Shown piece after piece: positions 27,474-35,172 of a stretch of 64,000 nt of DNA; the stretch's first letter is position 1, and each line of letters starts with the position of its first letter. The position numbers and the translations under genes were made by a program. The DNA is from Pseudomonas neuropathica (lineage in GTDB: Bacteria > Pseudomonadota > Gammaproteobacteria > Pseudomonadales > Pseudomonadaceae): contig NZ_JACOPX010000022.1 in NCBI RefSeq assembly GCF_015461835.1, positions 1 through 64,000 on the forward strand. The letters are read 5' to 3'. Under the pieces are notes generated by a model that saw only the letters and a program-made list of their open reading frames with translations, made no database searches and had not been told where the DNA came from.

Positions 27474-28037
27474 ATGTCGATCCGATTGCTGCTGGTTGCC
27501 GCGTGTTCGCTGTGCGTCGTCTGTACCGCGCAGGCTGTCGAATACACCCGGGTTAACACCAGCGCGAGTCAGATCAGCTTTACCTACAACCAGATGGGCT
27601 CGCGGATGTACGGCACCTTCGGCAAGTTCGAGGCGACGCTGGACTTCGACACCGACAACCTCGCCGACGCCCACACCTCGTTGCATATCGACCTCACCAG
27701 CATTGATGCCGGCAGCGAAGACGCCAACACCGAACTGGTGAAACCGGCGTGGTTCGACACTGAAAAATTCCCCGTGGCGGTGTTCGAATCCAAGCGTTTT
27801 ACCCAAGATCCAAAAAACAAATATCTTTACTTGATCTATGGCCAGCTCACCCTCAAAGGCATTACCCGCGAAGTGCAGGTACCGGTGGAATTGAAACCGG
27901 ACAGTGCCATCGGCATTTTCGACGGTGAACTGGTGCTCAAGCGTGACGAGTTCGGCCTCGGCGCGGGCGAGTGGGCGGACACCGTGGTGTCCCAGGACAT
28001 CGCCATCAAATTCAAAGTGGTGGCGCCACAGCAGTGA
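27474..28037 (+). CDS. YceI-family periplasmic lipid-binding protein
   Basis: A 187-residue secreted protein of the YceI/lipocalin-like beta-barrel family. The signal peptide ends TAQA near residue 21. The barrel motifs include QISFTYNQMGSRMYGTFGKFE, then AHTSLHIDLTSIDAGSEDAN and the family tail GDTVVSQDIAIKFKV-like sequence. Members bind isoprenoid or fatty compounds in the periplasm; the exact ligand is unknown. GGAGAA precedes the start. It converges with the small lipoprotein at 28053 with only 15 bases between stops. Confidence 0.88.
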   Translation: MSIRLLLVAACSLCVVCTAQAVEYTRVNTSASQISFTYNQMGSRMYGTFGKFEATLDFDTDNLADAHTSLHIDLTSIDAGSEDANTELVKPAWFDTEKFPVAVFESKRFTQDPKNKYLYLIYGQLTLKGITREVQVPVELKPDSAIGIFDGELVLKRDEFGLGAGEWADTVVSQDIAIKFKVVAPQQ

Positions 28038-28052
28038 CGCCCGTCGTTGCAA

Positions 28053-28265
28053 TCAATAGGCCCGCCAGTGCCCCGGTACCCAGCGCCATTGGTTGCCGCC
28101 CCAGCGATAGTGCCCGGCAACCCAGTGATAACCCGGCGCCGGCATCACCGGAACGACTTCGACCAGCGGCGGAGGCCGATGCGGACGGGCCGGCTCGACG
28201 ACGCAACCGGACAACGTGACGGCCACCAGCGTGGCGGCCAGCAGTGCTTTAACGGTCTTCGACAT
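28053..28265 (-). CDS. Small lipoprotein with W-x-x-G-x-W/YxWxxGH repeats
   Basis: A 70-residue lipoprotein, signal ending LSGC with the lipidated cysteine near residue 21. The mature peptide has PAPGYHWVAGHYRWGGNQW and WRWVPGHWRAY, the WXXGXW/YXWXGH-type repeats of small Pseudomonas envelope proteins. It forms a tandem pair with the next gene at 28308, 42 bases upstream on the same strand, which carries the same repeat style. The function is unknown; aromatic/histidine patches may bind metal or peptidoglycan, but this is unproven. Confidence 0.75.
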   Translation of the reverse strand: MSKTVKALLAATLVAVTLSGCVVEPARPHRPPPLVEVVPVMPAPGYHWVAGHYRWGGNQWRWVPGHWRAY

Positions 28266-28307
28266 GGTGGTGTTCTCGCAAGAAGTGATGGTCAGGCTGT
28301 CGCGCAT

Positions 28308-28631
28308 TCATCGCACCCAATGCCCCTCGACCCAGAACCAGTTTGGTCCGCGTGCCTGCCAGTGCCCGGGTTTCCAGCGCGCGCCGTACCTCACCGGTTG
28401 CCAGTGGCCGGGTATCCACACGTAACCGCGTCCTTGCCAGCGCCAATGACCTTGATCCCAGACATAACCGGGACGTGCGCCGGGCATCACTTCCATGCGC
28501 ATCGGCGGTGGAGCTTGCTGAACGATCACCACCGGTTGCGCAAACACCGTGGCGCTGCTCAGCGCCGCCAGCGTCAACGGCACCAGCAGCAGGGTTTTTC
28601 GCCATTTGGACAGGGAACGCAAAACGCTCAT
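28308..28631 (-). CDS. Secreted YxWxxGH-repeat protein
   Basis: A 107-residue secreted protein. The N-terminus is a signal peptide with a twin-basic start (MSVLRSLSKWRKTLLLVPLT), ending near AQP. Four W/G/H units follow: GYVWDQGHW, GYVWIPGHWQP, RWKPGHWQ and FWVEGHWVR. It is the upstream member of the pair with the 28053 lipoprotein, likely cotranscribed (42-base gap). The repeated W-x-x-G-H-W pattern repeats at about 15-residue steps. Confidence 0.75.
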   Translation of the reverse strand: MSVLRSLSKWRKTLLLVPLTLAALSSATVFAQPVVIVQQAPPPMRMEVMPGARPGYVWDQGHWRWQGRGYVWIPGHWQPVRYGARWKPGHWQARGPNWFWVEGHWVR

Positions 28632-28812
28632 GACAACTCCTCAAGGCCTGCGTCGAAAAGTGAACGCAGCTGCAGAATTGGATGCCTGATTTGCGAAAGA
28701 TCCCGTCTGAGGCGGATGAAATTTTTTTCAGGGAGGGCGATGCGAGAACGTCAGGATGGCGCCGCAGCAAGACGCCCGGCGCGCGTGATGGTTGTTGCCT
28801 GTGAGGCTGGAC

Positions 28813-29298
28813 TCAATAAAACCGGTCCTGTTCTTTCATTGCCTGAATCTGCCAGAACGTCCTGCCCGAGATCAGCAGAAACAGCAGTGCGAGCAACACA
28901 CCGCCGGTCATGATGTAGAAGCTCGTGCGGTAACTCTGCAACTGGCTGGTGATACAGCTTTTATCCGGCATCCACGGCGACACCAGCAGGGTGATCGGGC
29001 CATCGACTTCATATTGGGTATGCTCGACGTAGCGTTCGTCGGCGTGTTGCCCTTCATGGGTCTGGCCTTGGGCATCGGTGTATTGATAGTGAATGACCTT
29101 GCCATTAGCGTTCATTGGAATCTTTTCCAGTGCCGTGACGCTGCCGCGGGTTTCCACACCGTTGAAACTCAGCGCCCCATAAAGCATGCCCGACTTGTGC
29201 GCCATTGCAGCGAGCAGCAAAACCACGCAGCAAGCAACGGTCAGCATGACGATACGGTTGTAGAGGTGATCCTTGGCAGCTTCGCGTGGGTAGTACAT
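28813..29298 (-). CDS. Membrane protein with DUF3592-like domain
   Basis: A 161-residue protein with two membrane helices (about residues 18-38 and 127-147) and a cytosolic/periplasmic beta domain between them: TRGSVTALEKIPMNANGKVIHYQY, then ITLLVSPWMPDKSCITSQ. This layout is that of DUF3592 proteins, which is the likely family. It is monocistronic, and the nearest neighbour downstream is the pair of W/H-repeat genes. The function is unknown. Confidence 0.7.
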   Translation of the reverse strand: MYYPREAAKDHLYNRIVMLTVACCVVLLLAAMAHKSGMLYGALSFNGVETRGSVTALEKIPMNANGKVIHYQYTDAQGQTHEGQHADERYVEHTQYEVDGPITLLVSPWMPDKSCITSQLQSYRTSFYIMTGGVLLALLFLLISGRTFWQIQAMKEQDRFY

Positions 29299-29449
29299 GG
29301 CCGATCCCTGGTGGTGACATGTGTAGGAGTCCGTTACATCGGCGCTCGGAACAGGAACTTTAGACGTCGAGTGGGCGCGTCACGGTATGATGGCGCGGCT
29401 CGTCGACCGCTGCGGCGGTCGGCAACGCTTTTTACCGTCGGAGTTCGTC

Positions 29450-30136
29450 ATGCCACGCATCACCCACTACAAATCCCCATGCCCCGAGGCCGTCAACAGC
29501 CAGATCCTGCAGATGGTCGTCGACTACCTGACCGACATCAGCGCGGTCGGCCTCGGCCCGAGCAACCTGCTGTACAACGTCTATCAGTACGCAGTTGGCT
29601 ATGAGGTGCATCTGTATCTCGAAGCGTTGAATGGCGAGAAGGGTATCGACGTGGAGTTGCTGGTGGCCACCGACGAGGATGATCCGGAGCAAGTGATCGG
29701 TTTTCTGTTGTACCTGCCGGTGCAGGGCGACTGGGAAGCCTGCAGCGTGGCCTACATGGCGGTGCGCGAAGGGCATCGGCGCCAGGGTGTGGCGCGGGCG
29801 ATGATCGGTGAGATGGTCGGGCGTTATCCCCATGCGGAGCTGGCCTGCACGATCGGCAAAGTCCCGTACTTCGAAGCGTTGGGCTTTGAGGTGATTGGCC
29901 AGCGTGAAACCCAGGTGTTGATGAGCACCCGGTATTACCGCAGCAATGGCTTGCGCGGGTTTATCGACACCACGCCGATTTACCGTTCGCTGGAGGTGCA
30001 GCAGATCCACACTTACCTGCTGCAGAAAAATGGCAAACGGGCGATGCTCGATGCCGAGAAACAGCGCGATCGACACCTCGACCAGACCACCCGCCATACC
30101 GAAGAATTTGTCCGGCAACGCCTGACCGTGCACTGA
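29450..30136 (+). CDS. GNAT-family N-acetyltransferase with C-terminal extension
   Basis: A 228-residue acetyltransferase. The acetyl-CoA loop is GHRRQGVARAMIGEMV at about residues 107-122, within the GNAT core ELLVATDEDDPEQVIGFLLYLP and YMAVREG. The C-terminal 70 residues (STRYYRSNGLRGFIDTTPIYRSLEVQ) are an extension not needed for the fold. The start at 29450 lies inside a longer open frame. The gene ends just before a strong terminator shared with the next gene. The substrate is unknown. Confidence 0.85.
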   Translation: MPRITHYKSPCPEAVNSQILQMVVDYLTDISAVGLGPSNLLYNVYQYAVGYEVHLYLEALNGEKGIDVELLVATDEDDPEQVIGFLLYLPVQGDWEACSVAYMAVREGHRRQGVARAMIGEMVGRYPHAELACTIGKVPYFEALGFEVIGQRETQVLMSTRYYRSNGLRGFIDTTPIYRSLEVQQIHTYLLQKNGKRAMLDAEKQRDRHLDQTTRHTEEFVRQRLTVH

Positions 30137-30149
30137 CCCCACATCGCTG

Positions 30150-30188
30150 AAAAAGCCCTTGCTGTGAATGGCGCAGCAAGGGCTTTTT
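30150..30188. terminator. Bidirectional terminator
   Basis: AAAAAGCCCTTGCTG and CAGCAAGGGCTTTTTT with a 9-base loop. It serves the GNAT gene (+) and the DUF4442 gene (-). Confidence 0.92.
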
Positions 30189-30200
30189 TGTGCGCGTCAT

Positions 30201-30641
30201 TCAGCCGAGTTTGACGTTCATGGTGATCCGCGCCGTGAACACGTGCTTGCCCTCGGTGTCGCGAATATCCACGGTGACGATCTTGTCGCCTTCGCTCTGC
30301 CAATCCACGCCTTCACCACTGGCCACCGCCGTCACATCGGTTTTTGCCTTGGCCAGATATTCCACGGTCATGCCTTTGGGGATCCAGCGTGCGCCGGCCG
30401 GGATCGACACATCGGTCATCATCCCGGCGGCGAGTTCCGCCGCGTTGCACATGGCAATGGCATGCACGGTACCGAGGTGATTGGTGATCTCTCGACGGAA
30501 CGGCACTTGCACCGTCGCCGCATTGGCGCGCAACTCGGTCACCAGCGGGTTGATGGTGCTGAAGTACGGCGCGACCTGGCAGGCCATCTGGCTAAACGCT
30601 TGCGGACCTGCGCTGTTGAACATGCTGAGAAACTGACTCAT
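30201..30641 (-). CDS. Hotdog-fold thioesterase-like protein (DUF4442)
   Basis: A 146-residue hotdog-fold protein of the DUF4442 type: LELRANAATVQVPFRREITNHLGTVHAIA-like substrate face and AAELAAGMMTD helix. It is likely an acyl-CoA/acyl-ACP handling enzyme with unknown substrate. It is divergent from a TetR gene, and a 33-base perfect palindrome lies between them, just upstream of this gene. That suggests TetR-controlled expression, possibly in response to an acyl compound. Confidence 0.85.
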   Translation of the reverse strand: MSQFLSMFNSAGPQAFSQMACQVAPYFSTINPLVTELRANAATVQVPFRREITNHLGTVHAIAMCNAAELAAGMMTDVSIPAGARWIPKGMTVEYLAKAKTDVTAVASGEGVDWQSEGDKIVTVDIRDTEGKHVFTARITMNVKLG

Positions 30642-30677
30642 GGAAACGCCTCGCGAAAAGTGAATTTGCAGAACTAT

Positions 30678-30710
30678 GTTCCGTTACAGAATAATATTCT
30701 GTAACGGAAC
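30678..30710. promoter_or_regulatory. 33-bp perfect palindrome, probable TetR operator
   Basis: The arms GTTCCGTTACAGAAT and ATTCTGTAACGGAAC are 15 bases each and exactly complementary, separated by AAT. The site lies in the 164-base gap between the DUF4442 gene and the TetR gene at 30806, and is best placed to control the former or both. Long perfect palindromes of this size are typical TetR operators; binding is inferred. Confidence 0.8.
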
Positions 30711-30805
30711 GGTATTCGGTCTGCGGGAAATCTGTCAACCTGTGCGTGTTTTTTTCATGGGCACGACGTGTGCCTTTCAATCCCGATTTTCAGGCAGTGA
30801 GCCGC

Positions 30806-31438
30806 ATGGACACCGCAGATCTACTTGAACGCAGCTACCCCGGCCGCCGCGCCGAACTCAAGCGTGACATCTTTCGCAAGGCGCTGAACCTGTTCAACGA
30901 ACAGGGGATTGAAGCCACCACCATCGAGATGATTCGCGCCGAGTGCGACACCAGTGTCGGGGCGATCTATCACCATTTCGGCAACAAGGAGGGCTTGGTC
31001 GCCGCGTTGTTTTTCACCGCGCTGGAGGATCAGGCGCGCCTGCGCGATGCCTATCTGGAGGCAGCGAAAACCACCGAGGAAGGTGTGCAGGCGCTGGTGT
31101 TCAGCTACGTCGATTGGGTCGAACGTCAACCGCAGTGGGCGCGCTTCCAGTACCACGCGAGGTTTGCGGTGACCAAAGGGCCGTTCAAAGACGAACTGGC
31201 CGAGCGTAACAAGACCCGCAATGTGCGTCTGCGCGACTGGCTGGCCGAATCGGGGCGCGCTGCCGAACTCAAGGCCTTGCCCGCTGAACTGTTGCCGTCG
31301 TTGATCATCGGTCAGGCCGACAGTTACTGCCGTGCCTGGTTGGCAGGGCGGGTGAAGGGCAGTCCGGCGGACTATCGCGAGTTGCTGGCACAAGCGGCGT
31401 GGCGCTCGATCCGCGCCGATTCGCTGTTGGACGGCTGA
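30806..31438 (+). CDS. TetR-family transcriptional regulator
   Basis: A 210-residue regulator. The helix-turn-helix is residues 20-65 (IFRKALNLFNEQGIEATTIE, then SVGAIYHHFGNKEGLV). The C-terminal domain is helical with DWVERQPQWARFQYHARFAV. The start at 30806 begins MDTADLLERSYPGRR. A 33-base palindrome 96 bases upstream is its probable operator, shared with the divergent DUF4442 gene. The ligand is likely acyl-CoA-like, by the neighbouring gene. Confidence 0.88.
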   Translation: MDTADLLERSYPGRRAELKRDIFRKALNLFNEQGIEATTIEMIRAECDTSVGAIYHHFGNKEGLVAALFFTALEDQARLRDAYLEAAKTTEEGVQALVFSYVDWVERQPQWARFQYHARFAVTKGPFKDELAERNKTRNVRLRDWLAESGRAAELKALPAELLPSLIIGQADSYCRAWLAGRVKGSPADYRELLAQAAWRSIRADSLLDG

Positions 31439-31784
31439 TTTACGCAGACAAAAAAAGAGCCTCAAAGCTCTTTGATGGGGAGGAAGTAGAGCCCTCGAGG
31501 CTCAAGATGCGCATGAAGCAAGGCATGGGCTTGATTGGGGTTCAGAACACCCGTGCCTACGCAGCGCTCGAAGAGCGGAGCCACTGCGTGATTCCATCGT
31601 AGGAGTGCGCAAGTGACGGCTCAAGTACCGCCAGTCGCCCGGGCAACTAGACGCTGGCCTCTTTCATGAATGTTCACAGACTCCCTGTAGGAGCTGCCGA
31701 AGGCTGCGATCTTTTGATTTTGCTTTTAAAAGACAAGATCAAAAGATCGCAGCCTTCGGCAGCTCCTACAGTGTTTTTGCGGGG
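31439..31784. other. Gene-free stretch with hairpin and REP pair
   Basis: No supported gene. It contains a hairpin at 31452-31473 (AAAGAGC/GCTCTTT; T-run on the minus strand, a possible terminator for the 31785 gene) and an inverted REP pair at 31684-31770. Nothing else is visible. Confidence 0.6.
31684..31770. repeat. REP pair, GTAGGAGCTGCCG family
   Basis: Inverted copies GTAGGAGCTGCCGAAGGCTG (left) and its complement (right) about 40 bases apart, each flanked by a GATCTTTTGATC-type end. Confidence 0.9.
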
Positions 31785-32903
31785 TCAGCGGGCGCCAGGC
31801 CAGCCTGATTTTTCGAGGGCCGCGAGCAGGGTTTCGGCATCCAGTCCCGGCACCGAATGACCGTTACCTTCGGTGCTGTCACTGGCCAGCAAGGCATTGA
31901 TGATCGCTTCTTCAACCGCCTCGGTCGCGGCCAGAAACAGCTCGCTGATATGGTCGTTATTGACCATGCGCAAGCCGTCGCAGGTCGGTGCGCCTTTGCC
32001 TTCGTAGGCGGCGGGCGGTACGTGATCATTACCCGTGGCGAAGGCGATAAAGATGTCGCCGCTGTGATCCTCATTGCCGCCGCCGGTGCGCGCCAGACCG
32101 AGGCTCGCGCGCTGTGCCAGGCGTGTGCACTGGTGGGGCAACAGCGGCGCATCGGTCGCCAGGCAGACGACGATCGAGCCCATGCCCGGATGCGGCAATG
32201 AGGCGCGCAAGAACGGCGAATCTTTCTGTTCCATATAGCGCCCGACCGGGTAGCCATCGACCCGCAGTTCGCTGCGAATGCCGTGGTTGGCCTGCACGAT
32301 CGCGCCGACGGTCCAGCCGCCCTGGGCACTGCTCAAACGCCGCGACGACGTACCGATGCCACCCTTGAATTCATGGCAGATCATGCCGCTGCCACCGCCG
32401 ACGGCGCCTTCCACCACTGGGCCGTCGACCGCGTTTTTCAGGGCTTCAGCCACATGCGTGGGCTGCACGTGAAAACCGTTGATATCGTTGAGCAGGCCGT
32501 CAAAGGTCTCCAGCACCACTGGCATGTTCCAGTAGAGACGGCCGTCGTCGGGTTGCTGCTGGCGATCCAGTGCAACCAAGGCATCGCGCACCACACCGAG
32601 GCTGTGGGTGTTGGTGAAGGCAATCGGGCTGGTCAGCAGACCCGCCTCGCGAATCCATTCAAGCCCGGTGGCGTCACCATTGCCGTTGAGCACATGCACG
32701 CCGGCAAAACACGGTTGCTGATTGGTCGAACCCGGACGCGGTTCGATCAGCGTCACGCCGGTGCAGATATCCCGTCCGGCGCTGCTGCGGCCGCGCACAT
32801 TGCTGTGGCCGACGCGTACGCCGGGTACATCAGTGATGGCGTTGAGCGGGCCGGGATGCAGTTGGCCAATGCGGATGTTGAGGTCACGGGCACGAGGTTT
32901 CAT
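31785..32903 (-). CDS. P1-family peptidase (DmpA/BapA-type aminopeptidase)
   Basis: A 372-residue N-terminal-nucleophile hydrolase. DmpA/BapA-type proenzymes cut themselves between a glycine and a serine; the matching site here is Gly242-Ser243 in HPGMGSIVVCLATDAPLLP, leaving Ser243 as nucleophile. The fold signature GGGSGMICHEFKGGIGTSSR lies earlier (about 170-188). The family cleaves N-terminal D- or beta-amino acids, or acts on short peptides; the substrate is unproven. The gene is flanked by REP elements on both sides and has no obvious cotranscribed neighbour. Confidence 0.87.
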   Translation of the reverse strand: MKPRARDLNIRIGQLHPGPLNAITDVPGVRVGHSNVRGRSSAGRDICTGVTLIEPRPGSTNQQPCFAGVHVLNGNGDATGLEWIREAGLLTSPIAFTNTHSLGVVRDALVALDRQQQPDDGRLYWNMPVVLETFDGLLNDINGFHVQPTHVAEALKNAVDGPVVEGAVGGGSGMICHEFKGGIGTSSRRLSSAQGGWTVGAIVQANHGIRSELRVDGYPVGRYMEQKDSPFLRASLPHPGMGSIVVCLATDAPLLPHQCTRLAQRASLGLARTGGGNEDHSGDIFIAFATGNDHVPPAAYEGKGAPTCDGLRMVNNDHISELFLAATEAVEEAIINALLASDSTEGNGHSVPGLDAETLLAALEKSGWPGAR

Positions 32904-32937
32904 CGATTGTTGTCTCTCTCTGAGTTGTTCGCCGTCC

Positions 32938-33030
32938 CCTGTAGGAGTGAGCCTGCTCGCGATAGCGTCGGCACTTTCAATACATCTGTGCCTGACCCAC
33001 CGCTATCGCGAGCAGGCTCACTCCTACAGG
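32938..33030. repeat. REP pair, GTAGGAGTGAGCCTGCTCGC family
   Basis: Inverted copies of the GAGCCTGCTCGCGA palindrome ('GTAGGAGTGAG' subtype) about 40 bases apart, behind the PotF-like gene. Confidence 0.9.
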
Positions 33031-33045
33031 GGGAATGTGTTGGGG

Positions 33046-34161
33046 TTACTGGCCGTTCTTGACCTTGCTCCACACCCGCGTGCGCACCCGTTCGGTGGCT
33101 TTGGGCAGGGGTTCAAGGGTGTACAGCGTGGCCATCGCCGTGGCCGATGGATAAACCGCCGGGTTGTCCCGCGTGGCGGCGGCCACCAGCGCTGTCGCCG
33201 CTCGGTTGCCATTCGGATACGACAGATGATCACTGACCGGCGCGATCACTTCGGGCCGCAGCAGATAATCGATAAACGCCAGCCCTTGGGGCCGATTCGG
33301 CGCGTCCTTGAGCAGCACCAACGTGTCGAACCACACCGGCGCGCCTTCCTTGGGCAGGCTGTAGGCGATCTTCACGCCGTTGTTGGCTTGCTCGGCATTG
33401 GTCTTGGCTTCCAGCATCGCCCCCGACCAACCGACTGCCACGCAAATGTTGCCGTTGGACAGGTCGCTGATGAATTTCGACGAGTTGAAGTAGGCAATGT
33501 GCGGGCGCAGTTTCAGCAGCAACGCTTCGGCCTTTTTATAGTCTTCAGGATCGGTGCTGTTGGGTGGCAGCCCCAGATAATGCAGGGCGACCGGCAGCAT
33601 CTCCGATGGCGAATCGAGCATCGCCACGCCGCACTGGCCGAGTTTGGCAAGGTTGTCTTCGTTGAACACCAGATCCCACGAATCCACCGGCGCCTTGTCG
33701 CCGAGCGCCGCGCGCACTTTGTCGACGTTGTAACCGATGCCGTTGGTGCCCCATAGGTACGGCACCGCGTACTGATTGCCGGGATCGTTGTTGGCCAGTT
33801 TTGCCAACAAATCGGCATCAAGATTCTTCCAGCCCGGCAGTTGCTCGCGTGGCAGCGGGGCCAGGGCGCCGGCCTTGATCAGCGTCGGCAGGCTGAAGTT
33901 GCTTGCCACCACCACGTCGTAGCCGCTGCGGCTGGTCATCAGTTTGCCTTCGAGGACTTCGGCACTGTCGAAGGTGTCGTAGACCGGTTGGATACCGCTG
34001 TCGCGCTGGAAATCGTGCAGAGTGTTCGGGCCGATGTAGTCGTACCAGTTGTAGACGTGCACGCTCGGCGCGTCGGCGGCCATGGCCATTGAGCCGGCGC
34101 CAATACCCGCCAGCAGGCCCAGTTGAATGCTGAGGTTGATACAGCCTCGGTGACGACGCAT
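33046..34161 (-). CDS. PotF-like polyamine ABC-transporter substrate-binding protein
   Basis: A 371-residue secreted binding protein of the spermidine/putrescine group. The signal peptide is residues 1-28 (AAMA-type end). The PotF/SpuD motif VHVYNWYDYIGPNTLHDFQRD opens the mature chain, and the ligand cavity includes GTNGIGYNVDKV and FDTLVLLKDAPN. Residue-by-residue specificity could not be verified, so putrescine, spermidine or a related amine remain possible. No permease or ATPase gene is adjacent, so it may pair with a system elsewhere. It is divergent from a LuxR-type regulator. Confidence 0.88.
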   Translation of the reverse strand: MRRHRGCINLSIQLGLLAGIGAGSMAMAADAPSVHVYNWYDYIGPNTLHDFQRDSGIQPVYDTFDSAEVLEGKLMTSRSGYDVVVASNFSLPTLIKAGALAPLPREQLPGWKNLDADLLAKLANNDPGNQYAVPYLWGTNGIGYNVDKVRAALGDKAPVDSWDLVFNEDNLAKLGQCGVAMLDSPSEMLPVALHYLGLPPNSTDPEDYKKAEALLLKLRPHIAYFNSSKFISDLSNGNICVAVGWSGAMLEAKTNAEQANNGVKIAYSLPKEGAPVWFDTLVLLKDAPNRPQGLAFIDYLLRPEVIAPVSDHLSYPNGNRAATALVAAATRDNPAVYPSATAMATLYTLEPLPKATERVRTRVWSKVKNGQ

Positions 34162-34230
34162 GATGCGGCACTCCTGGCCTGTGCAGGCCGGTGATGAACA
34201 GGAGTGCTCAGCCTATCGGGCCGGTCACGC

Positions 34231-34260
34231 CTGACCCATTCCCATCATGGGTTACTCAAA
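34231..34260. promoter_or_regulatory. Imperfect palindrome in the potF-like/luxR-like promoter gap
   Basis: TGACCCAT and ATGGGTTA are arranged as an inverted repeat (7 of 8 pairs) around a TCCCATC spacer, containing CCCATCATGGG. It is a candidate operator for the LuxR-type regulator at 34272, inferred only. Confidence 0.35.
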
Positions 34261-34271
34261 AGGGGTAGTGC

Positions 34272-35051
34272 GTGGACGCGTTGCTGCAGGAGTTGCCAGT
34301 GCATCAAAGCCTGGCGCGGGTATTTGCCGGAGTCGGTCAGGACGGTTTCTGGCGTGCGCTGGTGGACACGTTGCGGCTGCTGGTGCCGCTGGACAACGCG
34401 CTGGTGGCGTTGATGAAAGCCGGGCAGGCGCCGCAATTGCTGATCGACTTCGACAGCAAGGGCCGCGCCGACGAGCAGGAAGAACTGGCCAGTTACAGTG
34501 CCGGCATGTACCTGCTCGATCCGTTTTACCAGGCCGCATCGACCGGCATTGCCGACGGCTTGCACAGCCTCGCCTCGGTGGCCCCGGACCAATTTCTGCA
34601 CAGCGAGTACTACCAGAGCTATTTTCGTTCGGTGGTGGGCGAGGACGAGTTGCAGTTCATGATCAACGTCGAGGGCGGCGTGCTCGGCTTGTCATTGGGC
34701 CGTTCGACGCCGTTCGGCATGGCCGAGCAGGGTCGACTGCTGTGCGTGCGTGACTGGGTGTTGGCGGCAATGCGTCGGCATGTGCAGTTGCTGCCGCCGC
34801 AGGGCGCGGTGGCGGAAACGCTGGTCGGGGATCTGGCGACGTTGCTCGACCGCTTCGACGCGCGGCTGACGGTGCGCGAGGTCGATACGGCGCGGCTGAT
34901 TTTGCAGGGCTTCTCCAGCAAGGCAATGGCCCAGCAGATGGGCATCTCGCCGGAGACGGTCAAGGTGCATCGGCGCAATCTTTATCACAAGCTCAATGTC
35001 ACCGGGCATGGAGAGTTGTTTGCGCTGGTGCTGCGCCCACCAACTCCCTGA
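34272..35051 (+). CDS. LuxR-type transcriptional regulator (GerE helix-turn-helix)
   Basis: A 259-residue regulator with GTG start and AAGGGG seven bases before it. The first 190 residues are an effector-binding region with no autoinducer-domain signature. The GerE helix-turn-helix is at about 195-250 (LTVREVDTARLILQGFSSKAMAQQMGISPETVKVHRRNLYHKL). It is divergent from the PotF-like gene and probably controls it. No synthase for acyl-homoserine lactone is nearby, so this is a solo regulator. Confidence 0.87.
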   Translation: MDALLQELPVHQSLARVFAGVGQDGFWRALVDTLRLLVPLDNALVALMKAGQAPQLLIDFDSKGRADEQEELASYSAGMYLLDPFYQAASTGIADGLHSLASVAPDQFLHSEYYQSYFRSVVGEDELQFMINVEGGVLGLSLGRSTPFGMAEQGRLLCVRDWVLAAMRRHVQLLPPQGAVAETLVGDLATLLDRFDARLTVREVDTARLILQGFSSKAMAQQMGISPETVKVHRRNLYHKLNVTGHGELFALVLRPPTP

Positions 35052-35065
35052 TTCACCACAATCCC

Positions 35066-35159
35066 CTTGTAGGAGTGAGCCTGCTCGCGATAGCGATGTG
35101 TCAGATATCACCTATTTGACTGATAGACCGCTATCGCGAGCAGGCTCACTCCTACAAGG
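35066..35159. repeat. REP pair, GTAGGAGTGAGCCTGCTCGC family
   Basis: Inverted pair behind the LuxR-type gene, with the same arms as at 32938. Confidence 0.9.
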
Positions 35160-35172
35160 GATCTTCGGGGTG

